This document shows positions 37,161 to 46,294 of a stretch of DNA of 64,000 nt, one piece after another (position 1 is the first letter of the stretch; the number at the start of each line of letters is the position of its first letter). The DNA is from Thalassotalea algicola (GTDB lineage Bacteria; Pseudomonadota; Gammaproteobacteria; Enterobacterales; Alteromonadaceae), in assembly GCF_012932965.1 (NCBI RefSeq), contig NZ_JABBXH010000002.1, positions 124,001 to 188,000 of the forward strand. The letters are read 5' to 3'. The translations under genes were made by a program, and so were the position numbers. Under the pieces are notes generated by a model. The model saw only the letters and a program-made list of their open reading frames with translations, did no database searches and had not been told where the DNA came from.

Positions 37161-38321
37161 TTAACCTTCCATTATCAACATTTCTGTAATTTTATTTAAG
37201 TCTAAATCGAAATCGTCAGCGCGCACTGCTTTGACAATTTTATCATCAGATTTACTTAAATCGATATCATGAATATTAACGAAGTGCTTATGTTTAGTAC
37301 TATAAAACGATCTTACTTTAGGTTTTATAGGATCGTTGGGGTTTCTCCGCTCAACAATAGCAAGCTTTTTAGATTCAAGCTGAACTAAAGAGCCAATTGG
37401 GAAGGCGCCAATACAGCGAATAAATTCGTCCACTAACTCGCCGTCGAGATGATTATCTTTAACTAATTCTTTTAAAATGCTAAATGCCTTTAAGTGAGTA
37501 AAACCTTGTTTATAGCAGCGATGGGCAGTAAGAGCGTCGAAGATATCACAAATCGCTATCATACGACCGAATTTAGTAATGTCGTCGCCTTTGACTTGGT
37601 TAGGGTAACCAAAGCCATTAATTTTTTCATGATGTAGTGCTGCGACTTCAAGGCTTAAAGGAGATATACCTGGAGTTTTCTTAATAATATCAATAGAGTG
37701 ACTAGCATGAGTTTTCATTATGACAAACTCTTCGTCTGTGAGCTTTCCTGGTTTATTTAAGATTTTATCCGGGATCATAATCTTACCAACATCATGTAAA
37801 AACGCGCCAACAACTAATTGCTGAACTTTGTCTTTATCGACCTTTAGATGTTGGGCAAAAATACACATTAATACGCTTACTGCGACAGAGTGCTCTAGTA
37901 AATATTCATCTTTCTCACGAATATTAATCGCACAAGCAAGAGAGCTAGGACTATTTACCGCTTTATCAATTGTTTGTTGAGTTATTTCATTAATTGGCGC
38001 TAAATCAATTTCGCTGTCGTTTAAAGCATCCTCAAATATTTTCTTTTGGATTTGTTTTGATTGATTAAATATTTCTTTTGCTTCGTCAAAGTCAACTGCA
38101 GTTAATTGCTTGTGTTTTGGTTTCGGTTTTGTTTTAGATGGCGATAAAGTTTTATCTGTATCAATGATTACCGACAACACACCTTTGCTTTTAAGGTTCT
38201 GAATAACGCCTTCACTTTTAATATGACTAGATTTAGTCAACGTAAAGGTGCCATTTTGTGAGGCTATCTCGACAACATATTGGCCCACAGTGAGCTCTGT
38301 AATACTAACTTCAACTTTCAT
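37161..38321 (-). CDS. HD-GYP domain protein, probable c-di-GMP phosphodiesterase
   Basis: A 386-aa soluble protein. The N-terminal 110 residues resemble the DUF3391 domain that often precedes HD-GYP. The catalytic part has the HD motif in HDVGKIMIPDKIL and a GYP motif in HHEKINGFGYPNQ, followed by ICDIFDALTAHRCYK. These residues suit a metal-dependent phosphodiesterase that degrades c-di-GMP. It is a single-gene unit; a 120-bp spacer separates it from the upstream Csp gene on the same strand. Confidence 0.9.
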   Translation of the reverse strand: MKVEVSITELTVGQYVVEIASQNGTFTLTKSSHIKSEGVIQNLKSKGVLSVIIDTDKTLSPSKTKPKPKHKQLTAVDFDEAKEIFNQSKQIQKKIFEDALNDSEIDLAPINEITQQTIDKAVNSPSSLACAINIREKDEYLLEHSVAVSVLMCIFAQHLKVDKDKVQQLVVGAFLHDVGKIMIPDKILNKPGKLTDEEFVIMKTHASHSIDIIKKTPGISPLSLEVAALHHEKINGFGYPNQVKGDDITKFGRMIAICDIFDALTAHRCYKQGFTHLKAFSILKELVKDNHLDGELVDEFIRCIGAFPIGSLVQLESKKLAIVERRNPNDPIKPKVRSFYSTKHKHFVNIHDIDLSKSDDKIVKAVRADDFDLDLNKITEMLIMEG

Positions 38322-38443
38322 CGTTTACGGTACAGCCAGTCTTATGTGAAAGATTAATATGATATAAGTGAATTATATAACTATTTTCACCTTATGCTCT
38401 AGCATAGTTAATATTTAACTCTGCTAGCGCCGTCAGTTTGCAA

Positions 38444-38908
38444 TTATACGAGCTTATTAATTTCTTTAATGCACTCTAAACAAGACTGCTCACACGCTTT
38501 GCAGTTAGAGTGTGTATCTGCATGTTTGCCACATTCATCTGCGCAAGTTTGACAAACATCCCTACAGATCTTAGCTACGGCTTTAACCTGAGGAGAGTCG
38601 TAAGTAGCCATTTTAGCTAATGCGCGGCACATAACGATCATTTCATTTACCGTTTCTGCACAACGAGCAAGTGATACATCACCGGTTTTAAATAGCTCTA
38701 TACAATGATCTATGCATTCGTCACCATGTTGCGCACATTCATTCGAAATGCGGATAAGTTCTTTATAGTTGTTTGCTTGGTGATGATTATGGTGAACGTG
38801 CTCTTTTCCTGCAAAAACTGGCACGGCAGCAAGTGCAGCAGAGGTCGCAACAAGACCTTTTAGAAGATTACGACGCGTTGTTTCAGATGAAGCGTTAGAT
38901 GACGACAT
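38444..38908 (-). CDS. Tat-exported four-helix copper-storage protein (Csp1-like)
   Basis: A 154-aa protein with a twin-arginine signal (TTRRNLLKG, then a hydrophobic stretch ending VFA) and a mature four-helix bundle that holds 13 cysteines. Most are in CxxxC and CxxC patterns (ECIDHC, CRDVCQTCADEC, CKACEQSCLEC). Methanotroph Csp1 also has 13 Cys and a Tat signal and stores Cu(I) inside the bundle. A His-rich linker (HVHHNHH) follows the signal. The predicted role is buffering or storing Cu(I) in the periplasm. No copper exporter is adjacent. Confidence 0.85.
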   Translation of the reverse strand: MSSSNASSETTRRNLLKGLVATSAALAAVPVFAGKEHVHHNHHQANNYKELIRISNECAQHGDECIDHCIELFKTGDVSLARCAETVNEMIVMCRALAKMATYDSPQVKAVAKICRDVCQTCADECGKHADTHSNCKACEQSCLECIKEINKLV

Positions 38909-39045
38909 TAACTTATGCCCTAATTATTATTTTTATTATTTTAATAAGATACTACTTAATATATTGAAATAAATAAAGTTGCTTCATTAGAGCACTGTTG
39001 AATTTGAGGGAAGTGTTTTATTTGAATAGTATGATGAGCTTCAAT

Positions 39046-39294
39046 TTATTTATTGTAGAGAAATTGATACTTTTCTAATAATGACTCGGCGGTTTCCGGT
39101 CTTTCTGGATCTTCTATAATACAGTCAATAGGACACACTTTTACGCAGGTAGGTTCGTCATAGTGACCGATACACTCTGTACATAGGTCAGGGTCTATTT
39201 CATAAATTTCTTCACCTAATGCAATCGCTTGGTTTGGACATTCAGGCTCACACATATCACAGTTGATGCAATCGCCTTCGATTAGTAATGCCAT
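39046..39294 (-). CDS. yfhL: YfhL-type 2[4Fe-4S] ferredoxin
   Basis: An 82-aa ferredoxin with CINCDMCEPECP and CTECIGHYDEPTCVKVCP, two [4Fe-4S] sites with the insertion in the second motif that marks the YfhL/Alvin ferredoxin class. In E. coli YfhL is needed, with the isc system, for rRNA hydroxylation by the U32 protein RlhA (from memory). Here it lies next to and on the same strand as a U32 tRNA hydroxylase gene, about 200 bp downstream of it. Confidence 0.92.
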   Translation of the reverse strand: MALLIEGDCINCDMCEPECPNQAIALGEEIYEIDPDLCTECIGHYDEPTCVKVCPIDCIIEDPERPETAESLLEKYQFLYNK

Positions 39295-39491
39295 TTCGTG
39301 GTTTGCCCTATAGATCAGTTGAAGAATATTTGGCCGCGAATTTTACTCGACAAAAACCATAACTACAAAGCTGAAGTTATTATTTGCATAACGTCTGCTG
39401 TTAACTTGAAAGTGTAGATTACTGTTATTTTTTATTGGCTATTCGCCGCCTATAGCCACTAGTTAATTGCTTCCAAAGGAAAGCGACAGGT

Positions 39492-40856
39492 TTATCCTGC
39501 CGCTTGATTTTGAGCAAATGGGTGACGTGTATTTTCACCATCTTCTAAATGACGCATCAGGATGCCAAATTCTAAATCAAGCTTAGTGTCCAGAGAGATT
39601 GTTACTTTATGGCCAGAGCCTTTTGCATCGAGAATAACTTCGCCTTTTGGTGTTTCCATATGAGTAAGAGTAAAGGTTTGACAACCGCTTGGGGTCATTA
39701 ACTCTAGTTCATCACCCACTAGAAACTTATTCTTCACTTCAACTTCAATTAAGCCATTTTCCTCGTTTCTGCCAGTAATTTCACCTACAAACTGTTGGCT
39801 ATCACTTTTCGAATAACCGTAGTCATAGTTTTGTGTGTCACTGTGTTTATGGCGCTGTAAGAAACCCGATGTATATCCGCGATGAGCTAAGTGCTCGAGT
39901 TCCTTATTCAACGCTTGATCAAATGGCTTGTCTGCCATCGCATCTAAAATTGCTTGGTTATAGACTCGAGCTGTGCGAGCACAATAATAGAAAGATTTAG
40001 TGCGGCCTTCTATTTTTAATGAATGCACGCCCATTTTTACAAGTCTGTCGACATATTCAACGGCACGTAAATCTTTTGAATTCATGATATAAGTGCCATG
40101 CTCATCTTCAAATGCTGGCAAGTACTCTTCAGGCTTATGTTCCTCTTGAATCAGCAATACATCTTCAAACTCTTTGCCCGCATGTGGGTCAAACTCTTGC
40201 GCAGGCGTTGCAATAATATCGCCAGTTTCGGTTTCTGTTGCCGCGTGAACATTGTAGTTCCACCTGCAAGCGTTTGTGCATGTGCCTTGGTTTGGATCGC
40301 GTTTATTCATGTAGCCAGACAATAAACAGCGACCAGAATAAGCCATACAAAGTGCACCGTGAACAAATACTTCAATTTCAATATCTGGGCAGCGCATGCG
40401 AATTTCTTCTATTTCATCGAGCGATAATTCTCGCGAAAGTATGACGCGTTCGATTCCTTGATCTTGCCAGAATTTCACTGTTGCCCAGTTAACAGCATTT
40501 GACTGTACAGAAAGGTGTAGTGGCATGTCTGGAAATGCTTCTTTTGTCATCATTATTAAACCTGGATCAGACATAATCATCGCATCAGGTTTCATATCGA
40601 TAACGGGCGTTAAATCTTTGATAAACGTTTTAAGTTTGCTGTTGTGAGGCGCAATATTGTTTACCACATAAAACTTTTTACCCAGTTGGTGAGCTTCGTT
40701 TATACCTTGGGCTAAATTTTCATGGTTAAACTCATTGTTTCTAACTCGTAGAGAATAACGAGGTTGCCCAGCATATACGGCATCTGCACCGTACGCAAAG
40801 GCATAACGCATATTTTTTAAACTGCCGGCAGGAGACAATAATTCTGGCTTTAACAT
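39492..40856 (-). CDS. trhP: U32-family tRNA hydroxylation protein (YegQ/TrhP)
   Basis: A 454-aa cytoplasmic protein, E. coli TrhP length. It has the U32 signature EVFVHGALCMAYSGRCLLS and KRDPNQGTCTNACRWNY, whose cysteines are the likely Fe-S ligands, plus LKIEGRTKSFYYCARTARVY. TrhP makes 5-hydroxyuridine at tRNA position 34 by an oxygen-independent route using prephenate-derived chemistry. A perfect FNR palindrome lies about 100 bp upstream. A YfhL-type ferredoxin follows downstream. The family was earlier annotated as peptidase U32; no peptidase role is needed. Confidence 0.93.
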   Translation of the reverse strand: MLKPELLSPAGSLKNMRYAFAYGADAVYAGQPRYSLRVRNNEFNHENLAQGINEAHQLGKKFYVVNNIAPHNSKLKTFIKDLTPVIDMKPDAMIMSDPGLIMMTKEAFPDMPLHLSVQSNAVNWATVKFWQDQGIERVILSRELSLDEIEEIRMRCPDIEIEVFVHGALCMAYSGRCLLSGYMNKRDPNQGTCTNACRWNYNVHAATETETGDIIATPAQEFDPHAGKEFEDVLLIQEEHKPEEYLPAFEDEHGTYIMNSKDLRAVEYVDRLVKMGVHSLKIEGRTKSFYYCARTARVYNQAILDAMADKPFDQALNKELEHLAHRGYTSGFLQRHKHSDTQNYDYGYSKSDSQQFVGEITGRNEENGLIEVEVKNKFLVGDELELMTPSGCQTFTLTHMETPKGEVILDAKGSGHKVTISLDTKLDLEFGILMRHLEDGENTRHPFAQNQAAG

Positions 40857-40954
40857 AACACTACTTCTGGGAACAAATTAGTTCGCATATTCTAGGGTTG
40901 TGTCTAAGCATAGCAATGAAAATTGACTCTTCCATATCCTTATTTGACCTAAGA

Positions 40955-40968
40955 TTGATGTACATCAA
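40955..40968. promoter_or_regulatory. FNR (EtrA) box between trhP and the HDOD gene
   Basis: TTGATGTACATCAA is a perfect match to the FNR consensus TTGAT-N4-ATCAA. It is centred about 105 bp from the trhP ATG and about 145 bp from the HDOD ATG, so either or both divergent genes may be targets. Confidence 0.8.
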
Positions 40969-41105
40969 AATTCAAATAAATAGCTCGAAAGCGGATTAAA
41001 TTTCAGCTATATGAAAAGATATAATTAACTCATTAAAATTATTGGCTTATCTTTTTGGTTTTGTGCTATTTTTTAGTTAAGCCTACGAAAAAATAAGGAT
41101 ACTTC

Positions 41106-41948
41106 ATGTCAACAGAGAATGCGCTATATACGATTTTAGTGGAAAAAATAAAACATGATGCGCTAGTGCTGCCTACTTTGCCTGAAATAGCACTGAGAGT
41201 TCGAGAGGCTGCAGATGACCCAGAAATTAATTTGAATCAAATGAGTGATATTATCTCTCAAGATCCTGCGTTATCTATGGGCATGTTAAAAGTGGCAAAT
41301 AGTGCGGTAATGGGGCGTTCGGTTAAAGTAGAGACGGTTAATCAGGCCGTTACACGGATTGGATTGAGACAAATAAAGAGTATTGCGACAGCAATGGCGA
41401 TAGAACAAGTATTTGTTTCTGAAAATGATATTGTTGCCATGTATTTGCAAAAATCTTGGGACAAAACAGTTGATATTGCCTCGGTAGCAATTGCCTTGAT
41501 GACAATTTTTTCCAAAGAACATAAACACACCTCTTTGGCGTTAGATACCTTAACTTTGGCAGCACTTGTGCATAATATTGGCGTTTTGCCTATTCTTACT
41601 GAGGCTGAAAAGCATCCAGATGTATTTGCTAATCCAACCTTTTTACAACAGGCAATTTTAAAGTTAGGTAGTCGTATAGGCGCTGAAGTGACTAAAGCAT
41701 GGGGCTTTTCAGAAGAGCTGACAGTCTTGGTTCAAAGTTGGAGTGATTTAACTGTATTGCCGGCAGAAGCACATTACTTAGATTTTATTCGTGCTGGTGC
41801 TGTTTATCATGGCATTTTCAAAAACCGTTCAACGCAGGAAGCGCTGTTACGTAGCTATGTAGCAAAAGATATTTTACCTGATGAGAACTTCATGGAATCA
41901 GATGAATTTAAAGAAATGTACGATGGTGCGAGATCTATGTTTAGCTAA
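41106..41948 (+). CDS. HDOD-domain protein
   Basis: A 280-aa cytoplasmic protein. The HDOD domain covers about residues 18-210, with LPTLPEIALRVREAADD at the start. HDOD domains are metal-less relatives of HD phosphohydrolases that serve in signalling, often with c-di-GMP proteins, chemotaxis or stress. There is no second domain, so its partner is unknown. It is a lone gene, divergent from trhP across the FNR box, closed by a terminator. Confidence 0.85.
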   Translation: MSTENALYTILVEKIKHDALVLPTLPEIALRVREAADDPEINLNQMSDIISQDPALSMGMLKVANSAVMGRSVKVETVNQAVTRIGLRQIKSIATAMAIEQVFVSENDIVAMYLQKSWDKTVDIASVAIALMTIFSKEHKHTSLALDTLTLAALVHNIGVLPILTEAEKHPDVFANPTFLQQAILKLGSRIGAEVTKAWGFSEELTVLVQSWSDLTVLPAEAHYLDFIRAGAVYHGIFKNRSTQEALLRSYVAKDILPDENFMESDEFKEMYDGARSMFS

Positions 41949-41987
41949 GTAGCTAGCCGAAAGCAGAATTACTTTTGGATTGACATT

Positions 41988-42014
41988 AAAAAAGGCGCGA
42001 ATAGCGCCTTTTTT
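41988..42014. terminator. Bidirectional terminator
   Basis: AAAAAAGGCGC / GCGCCTTTTTT with loop GAATA, between the convergent HDOD gene and rdgC. Confidence 0.9.
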
Positions 42015-42035
42015 TCTAGAAACCAATAATATTAA

Positions 42036-42965
42036 TTATTTTTCTTCTTCATCGAGATAATCAGTGGTTTTCAAAGAAAACTCACCTAATAAATCAACAA
42101 TAAACCGATTAATCTCACCGGCCATTAAGGTAAAGTCTGCATCTATTCTTGCAACTATGTCATCTTTGTCGATATCGTCATTTTGTTCGTGCAATACGTC
42201 AAAAAACTTAAGCTTTTTAATCGCTAAATCATCACATAAAATACAGGAAAGTGCGTCATCCCATTCAATAGCAACTTTTACAGCATATTTTTCAGCGTCA
42301 ATATGTGCTTTGATTTCGTCACTTGATAAATCTTGGTTCTTAACACGAATTACCGCACCATCATCACCTAATGCGTTAAATTCAGCTTCCATACCTAATT
42401 GGAAGTTTTCACTTAAGTTTTGCTCGGTAATCCAGTCGGTCATTACTTCATCTGGTGCTTGATCTGGACTAAAACTGGTTACAGGTAGCGTGCCCAATAC
42501 TTTTCGCAATAACGCTAAGAAATCTTCAGCTTTACCACGTGAACTTGAATTAATAACGATAATATTATGCTCTGGTGAAATATAACCGTGCGTATCATTA
42601 AAGCGGCTAAAAGCTCTTGGTAACAATTCAAAAGTAATATCTTCTTTAAATTGCTCTTTTTCTTTCTTAGTCGCACTTCTCCCTTGCTCTTCTTCAAGTT
42701 TTGCACAACGCTCTTCAAGCATTTCTTTTATTACCGGAGCTGGGAGGATTTTCTCTTCCTTGCGAGCGCACAGTAAATAGCTACCGCTAGCACCATGTAC
42801 TAAGGTATTACCATGTTTACCTAAGGCATTTACCCAGCCAAAGTGTGACTGTTCTGTAGATTTACAAGGTGTAAAAGGATGCTCTGATAAATGTTGTTCT
42901 AGTTCTTGCTCTGTCCATTTGAAAGGGCGAGTAAAGGCGAAGAAATAAAGGTTTTTAAACCACAT
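42036..42965 (-). CDS. rdgC: Recombination-associated protein RdgC
   Basis: RdgC forms a ring-shaped dimer on DNA and restrains RecA filament formation. The 309-aa protein starts MWFKNLYFFAFTRPF, characteristic of the family, and shows EEDITFELLPRAF-like and SSSRGKAEDFLALLRKVLGTLPV segments in the expected order. The length is that of E. coli RdgC. It is single, between two convergent or divergent neighbours. I see no LexA box upstream. Confidence 0.94.
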   Translation of the reverse strand: MWFKNLYFFAFTRPFKWTEQELEQHLSEHPFTPCKSTEQSHFGWVNALGKHGNTLVHGASGSYLLCARKEEKILPAPVIKEMLEERCAKLEEEQGRSATKKEKEQFKEDITFELLPRAFSRFNDTHGYISPEHNIIVINSSSRGKAEDFLALLRKVLGTLPVTSFSPDQAPDEVMTDWITEQNLSENFQLGMEAEFNALGDDGAVIRVKNQDLSSDEIKAHIDAEKYAVKVAIEWDDALSCILCDDLAIKKLKFFDVLHEQNDDIDKDDIVARIDADFTLMAGEINRFIVDLLGEFSLKTTDYLDEEEK

Positions 42966-43078
42966 GAAGGCGTTCCTTTAGCTTTATATTATTAATAAAC
43001 GGACGGCATCATACCTTAATTAGATTTTGGGATCACCCGTTATACTTGGTTCAATTTAGCAAAGAGTATTGCGCTAAT

Positions 43079-44830
43079 TTATTTCATGTTGGCGAATTCG
43101 ATATCAAACGTTAAGCCTTCGCCTTCTGCGCTTGTTGCTTTGATTTTTCCATTTAAAGTATCTGTGACTAAGCTATGGATAATATGCGTGCCTAACCCTG
43201 AACCGCCTTGTCCTGCTTTAGTTGTGTAGAAAGGGTCAAATATGCCAGGCAATGCATCTTGTGGTACACCAACACCATTATCTTGATATTTCATATGCAG
43301 GAGTTCGTTGTGATAGCTAATATCTATCTTAATTTCACCGCGATGTCTGCCTTCAAAACCGTGGATAATTGAATTGATTATGAGGTTAGTAACGATTTGT
43401 GCGATTGCACCAGCATGCACATACATTTCTATATTGTCTGGACAGTTTACCTTTACACTGTGGGTTGTTTTCTTGAGTTTTGGGTGTAGTGACTGGATAA
43501 CTTCATCGACGTACTTAGCGACATTGAGTTGACGAATTTTATCGCTTGTCTGATCGACTGCTACTTGCTTGTAGCTTGAAATTAAGTCAGATGCACGGGT
43601 TAGGTTATTCATTAATAAGTCGATACTTTGCGTCGCGTTATCGATGAAGTCTTCCATACCCCGTTTAGTAATCGTTTGTCCGCTAATTTCTTCTTTAATT
43701 TTCTCTAAAGCGTCAGATAAGTAGCTGGTTGAGGTAATGCTAACACCAATAGGTGTATTTATTTCGTGAGAAACTTCAGCAGATAAACTTCCTAGTACGG
43801 CCATTTTTTCTGCACTTAATAAACGTTCTTGTGCTTTATTTAGTTCTAATACCGATTCTTTTAGATCTTTATTGGTATGAGTAAGCGTATGTTCGGTTTG
43901 ACGTCGACGATTGTTCTCGTCTTTTAACTGATCTTGTTGTTTCAGTAATTCCCGTTGCTGCATCTCCATTTTTAACATGGTAGTGCTCAGTGAAGAGGTC
44001 TTTTTAGCAACTTCTTGCTCTAATAATAAATTCTGTTCATCTAATCGTTGGTTCGCAGACAAAATTTCGCTTTGAGCTAAGGCCAGCTTCTCTTTAAATT
44101 GTACGAGCTCGTCGATTAGGTTGTTATACGCATCCTCTAAGATATTAAGCTCGTTTTTCTCAAAGTTCATTGAATGAAGTTTTGATGCTTCAGGGTCGTC
44201 CAAATCAAGTTGATTAATCTGCTCGGTGAGCTCATTTAATGGTGCGGTTAGTAACTTATTAAAGGCTAAGGTAAAAAGGAACACCAATGCCGCAGTTTTT
44301 ACCATTGCATTGCCAATTAAGAAGTACAGGCCAACTTCGATTCGATTGAAAATTACCTCATTGCTTGAAAGTAGGGTTACTGAGCCTACTTTTGTTGTGC
44401 GACCAGAAAATTCAAAAATAAGCGGGAATGTATGGCCAAATAATCGCCCAGAAATAGAGCTCATATTTTGCGTTTCGCTTGTGGCATTTATATTAGTAGC
44501 AGACTCGTAATTAAAGGCTGTATCTTCTCCAATTTCACCGAGTTGGGTAATAACTTGATCATTTTCATCGGTAACCTTAATACCTTTAATCATAGGTATG
44601 GCTACTAAACCCTCGGCAATATCGATGGCTTGCTGTGTGTTTAGCTCCCACACTGCTCGGGTTAAACTGCCACTAAAAGTTTTTTCTAGTGTTAGTAGCT
44701 CGCTGTTAATATGGCTTTTGGCATTAAAGTATTCAGCAAATATCTGTACGCCAGTCACTATTAACGTTAAGAGAAAATATAATGACAATACTCGGGACAG
44801 TAATTTGCGAGAGATACTAGTAACTTTCAT
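43079..44830 (-). CDS. Orphan membrane sensor histidine kinase
   Basis: A 583-aa kinase. TM1 is at residues 13-32, a periplasmic sensor at 33-165, TM2 at about 175-195, a HAMP-like linker, a long coiled coil (230-345), a phosphoacceptor helix with EVSHEINTPIGVS (His about 357), and an ATPase domain with NLIINSIIHGF, DNGVGVP and GGSGLGTHI. The H-box with INTP rather than LRTP is typical of the subgroup with long coils. No response regulator gene is adjacent, so its partner is encoded elsewhere. It is divergent from the porin gene with a 300-bp spacer. Confidence 0.9.
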   Translation of the reverse strand: MKVTSISRKLLSRVLSLYFLLTLIVTGVQIFAEYFNAKSHINSELLTLEKTFSGSLTRAVWELNTQQAIDIAEGLVAIPMIKGIKVTDENDQVITQLGEIGEDTAFNYESATNINATSETQNMSSISGRLFGHTFPLIFEFSGRTTKVGSVTLLSSNEVIFNRIEVGLYFLIGNAMVKTAALVFLFTLAFNKLLTAPLNELTEQINQLDLDDPEASKLHSMNFEKNELNILEDAYNNLIDELVQFKEKLALAQSEILSANQRLDEQNLLLEQEVAKKTSSLSTTMLKMEMQQRELLKQQDQLKDENNRRRQTEHTLTHTNKDLKESVLELNKAQERLLSAEKMAVLGSLSAEVSHEINTPIGVSITSTSYLSDALEKIKEEISGQTITKRGMEDFIDNATQSIDLLMNNLTRASDLISSYKQVAVDQTSDKIRQLNVAKYVDEVIQSLHPKLKKTTHSVKVNCPDNIEMYVHAGAIAQIVTNLIINSIIHGFEGRHRGEIKIDISYHNELLHMKYQDNGVGVPQDALPGIFDPFYTTKAGQGGSGLGTHIIHSLVTDTLNGKIKATSAEGEGLTFDIEFANMK

Positions 44831-45129
44831 TTAATGCCTTCATATTTTTTTCCACTAATTATTGATTCTAGTCATTTTAGCTAAAGTTAACAGTATTTTT
44901 TCATGCTAAGTAACTGTTTTAATGCCAACAATAGCTGTAAAACTATATTTTTGAACTATATTTACCCTTAATAAAGCAGTTGATTTACAAGGCTGTAACA
45001 TAAGTAACATAAAAACTACTTTAAAAAGTCATAAAAATTTAAAAAAAAATACACAGTGTAATAAAATTGTCATATTTAATTGTCACAATGCGCGGCAATT
45101 ACATGACCTATATAAACAAAGGTATAAAT
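44831..45129. other. 299-bp divergent spacer between the kinase and porin genes
   Basis: Very AT-rich. A Pho box at 45056-45074 is the clearest element. No small coding frame with a ribosome-binding site and no hairpin terminator were seen. The frame for the porin is open upstream to 45067 but the leader part is not signal-peptide-like. Confidence 0.6.
45056..45074 (+). promoter_or_regulatory. Pho box upstream of the porin gene
   Basis: GTGTAATAAAATTGTCATA: TGTAA (45057) and TGTCA (45068) exactly 11 bp apart, as in the PhoB consensus CTGTCATAWAWCTGTCAYW. A further TGTCA at 45081 is out of phase. Confidence 0.75.
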
Positions 45130-46059
45130 ATGAAATTCACTAAGCAAGCTATCGCATTGGCGATTTTATCAGCATCAACTTTTGGCGTTAATGCAGCAAC
45201 TGTTGAACTCTATGGTAAAGCAAACCTAACCCTTCAAAGTTCTGATGAAGGCGACGGTTCGTTTACTGAAGTTAAAAGTAACGCGTCACGTATTGGTTTA
45301 AAAGGTACGCATGATTTAGGTAATGGTTTATCTGTTGTATATAAAGCTGAATTCCAAGTTGATATGGACGGCGACAGTGACAAAGGTGATAGCATTACTG
45401 ATCGCAACCAATATGTTGGTTTGAAAGGCGACTTTGGTGAAGTTCTTATTGGTAAAAATGATACGGTAACAAAACAGTCACAAGGTAAAGTTGATTTATT
45501 CAGCGATTTAAATGCCGACATTAAAGTGCTGTGGAAAGGTGAAAACCGTATGTCTGATTCAGTGACGTACAAATCGCCAAAATTTTCTGGCTTCCAGTTT
45601 GGTATGACATATATTGCGGAAGATAGCGTTGATGGTGATGACGCAATTTCAGCTGCTGTAACTTATGGCGATAAAGGACTTAAAAAATCTAAGTTGTTTG
45701 CTTCAGTAGCGGTAGATTCAGAAGTTAAAGGTTATGACGTTGTTCGTGCAACGGTTCAAGGCAAGCTTCAAGGCTTTACTTTAGGCGCTATGGTTCAAAC
45801 ACAAGAAGCAGTAGACAGTGGCACAGAAACTGATGGTTTCTTAGTTTCTGCAAAGTATGGTTTGACTAAAGCAGTTGCATTAAAAGCACAAGTACAAACA
45901 GCAAATACAGACGGTGGCGATGACAAGAGTGGCTTTACGTTAGGTGCTGACTATAAACTTGCTAAAAGTACAAAAGCATTTGCTTACTACACGACTTTCG
46001 ATATGGATAGTGGTGCTGATGAAGATTATCTAGCTGTTGGCTTAGAATATAAGTTCTAG
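45130..46059 (+). CDS. Gram-negative porin, probably phosphate-starvation regulated
   Basis: A 309-aa outer-membrane porin. The start at ATG 45130 gives a standard signal peptide (MKFTKQAIALAILSASTFGVNA) and a mature start TVELYGKANLTLQ, typical of 16-strand general porins. The C terminus ends GLEYKF. The longer frame to 45067 lacks a signal-like start. A Pho box 55-75 bp upstream and phoB directly downstream suggest a role like PhoE, admitting phosphate or anions, but anion selectivity is not readable. A terminator follows. Confidence 0.88.
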   Translation: MKFTKQAIALAILSASTFGVNAATVELYGKANLTLQSSDEGDGSFTEVKSNASRIGLKGTHDLGNGLSVVYKAEFQVDMDGDSDKGDSITDRNQYVGLKGDFGEVLIGKNDTVTKQSQGKVDLFSDLNADIKVLWKGENRMSDSVTYKSPKFSGFQFGMTYIAEDSVDGDDAISAAVTYGDKGLKKSKLFASVAVDSEVKGYDVVRATVQGKLQGFTLGAMVQTQEAVDSGTETDGFLVSAKYGLTKAVALKAQVQTANTDGGDDKSGFTLGADYKLAKSTKAFAYYTTFDMDSGADEDYLAVGLEYKF

Positions 46060-46082
46060 GTTATTAAGTAAGCTTTCAGAAT

Positions 46083-46111
46083 GAAAAAGTCGCTTTTTAG
46101 CGGCTTTTTTC
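46083..46111 (+). terminator. Terminator after the porin gene
   Basis: AAAAAGTCGCT / AGCGGCTTTTTT (one G-U) with a short T-rich loop. Confidence 0.8.
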
Positions 46112-46157
46112 TTGCTAATTTCATGATATTACATAATCATTTCAAATAATGTGCTTA

Positions 46158-46176
46158 TTGTAATAAAAGTGTCATT
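46158..46176 (+). promoter_or_regulatory. Pho box upstream of phoB
   Basis: TTGTAATAAAAGTGTCATT: TGTAA (46159) and TGTCA (46170) 11 bp apart. Positive autoregulation of phoBR is usual. Confidence 0.75.
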
Positions 46177-46294
46177 AAAGTTTATCACAATGTTCTTAAT
46201 TTTTAGGATTTGCTGCCCTTTCGTCGTAAGCTTTTTTGCTTCGATAGTTAAGTGAGTTCGGCATTAGATTTTGGCTATATCAGGTACATTTTGA

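Noticed and set aside
39492-40856. Secreted peptidase U32 (collagenase-like)
   Set aside because: No signal peptide; the sequence is close to YegQ/TrhP with its cysteine cluster motifs, so a tRNA hydroxylation role fits better.
44226-44834. Plus-strand frames opposite the histidine kinase
   Set aside because: Antisense shadows of a gene with intact kinase motifs.
45068-45085. TGTCA/TGTCA pair before the porin as the Pho box
   Set aside because: These two are 13 bp apart; the TGTAA/TGTCA pair at 45057/45068 has the correct 11-bp phase.
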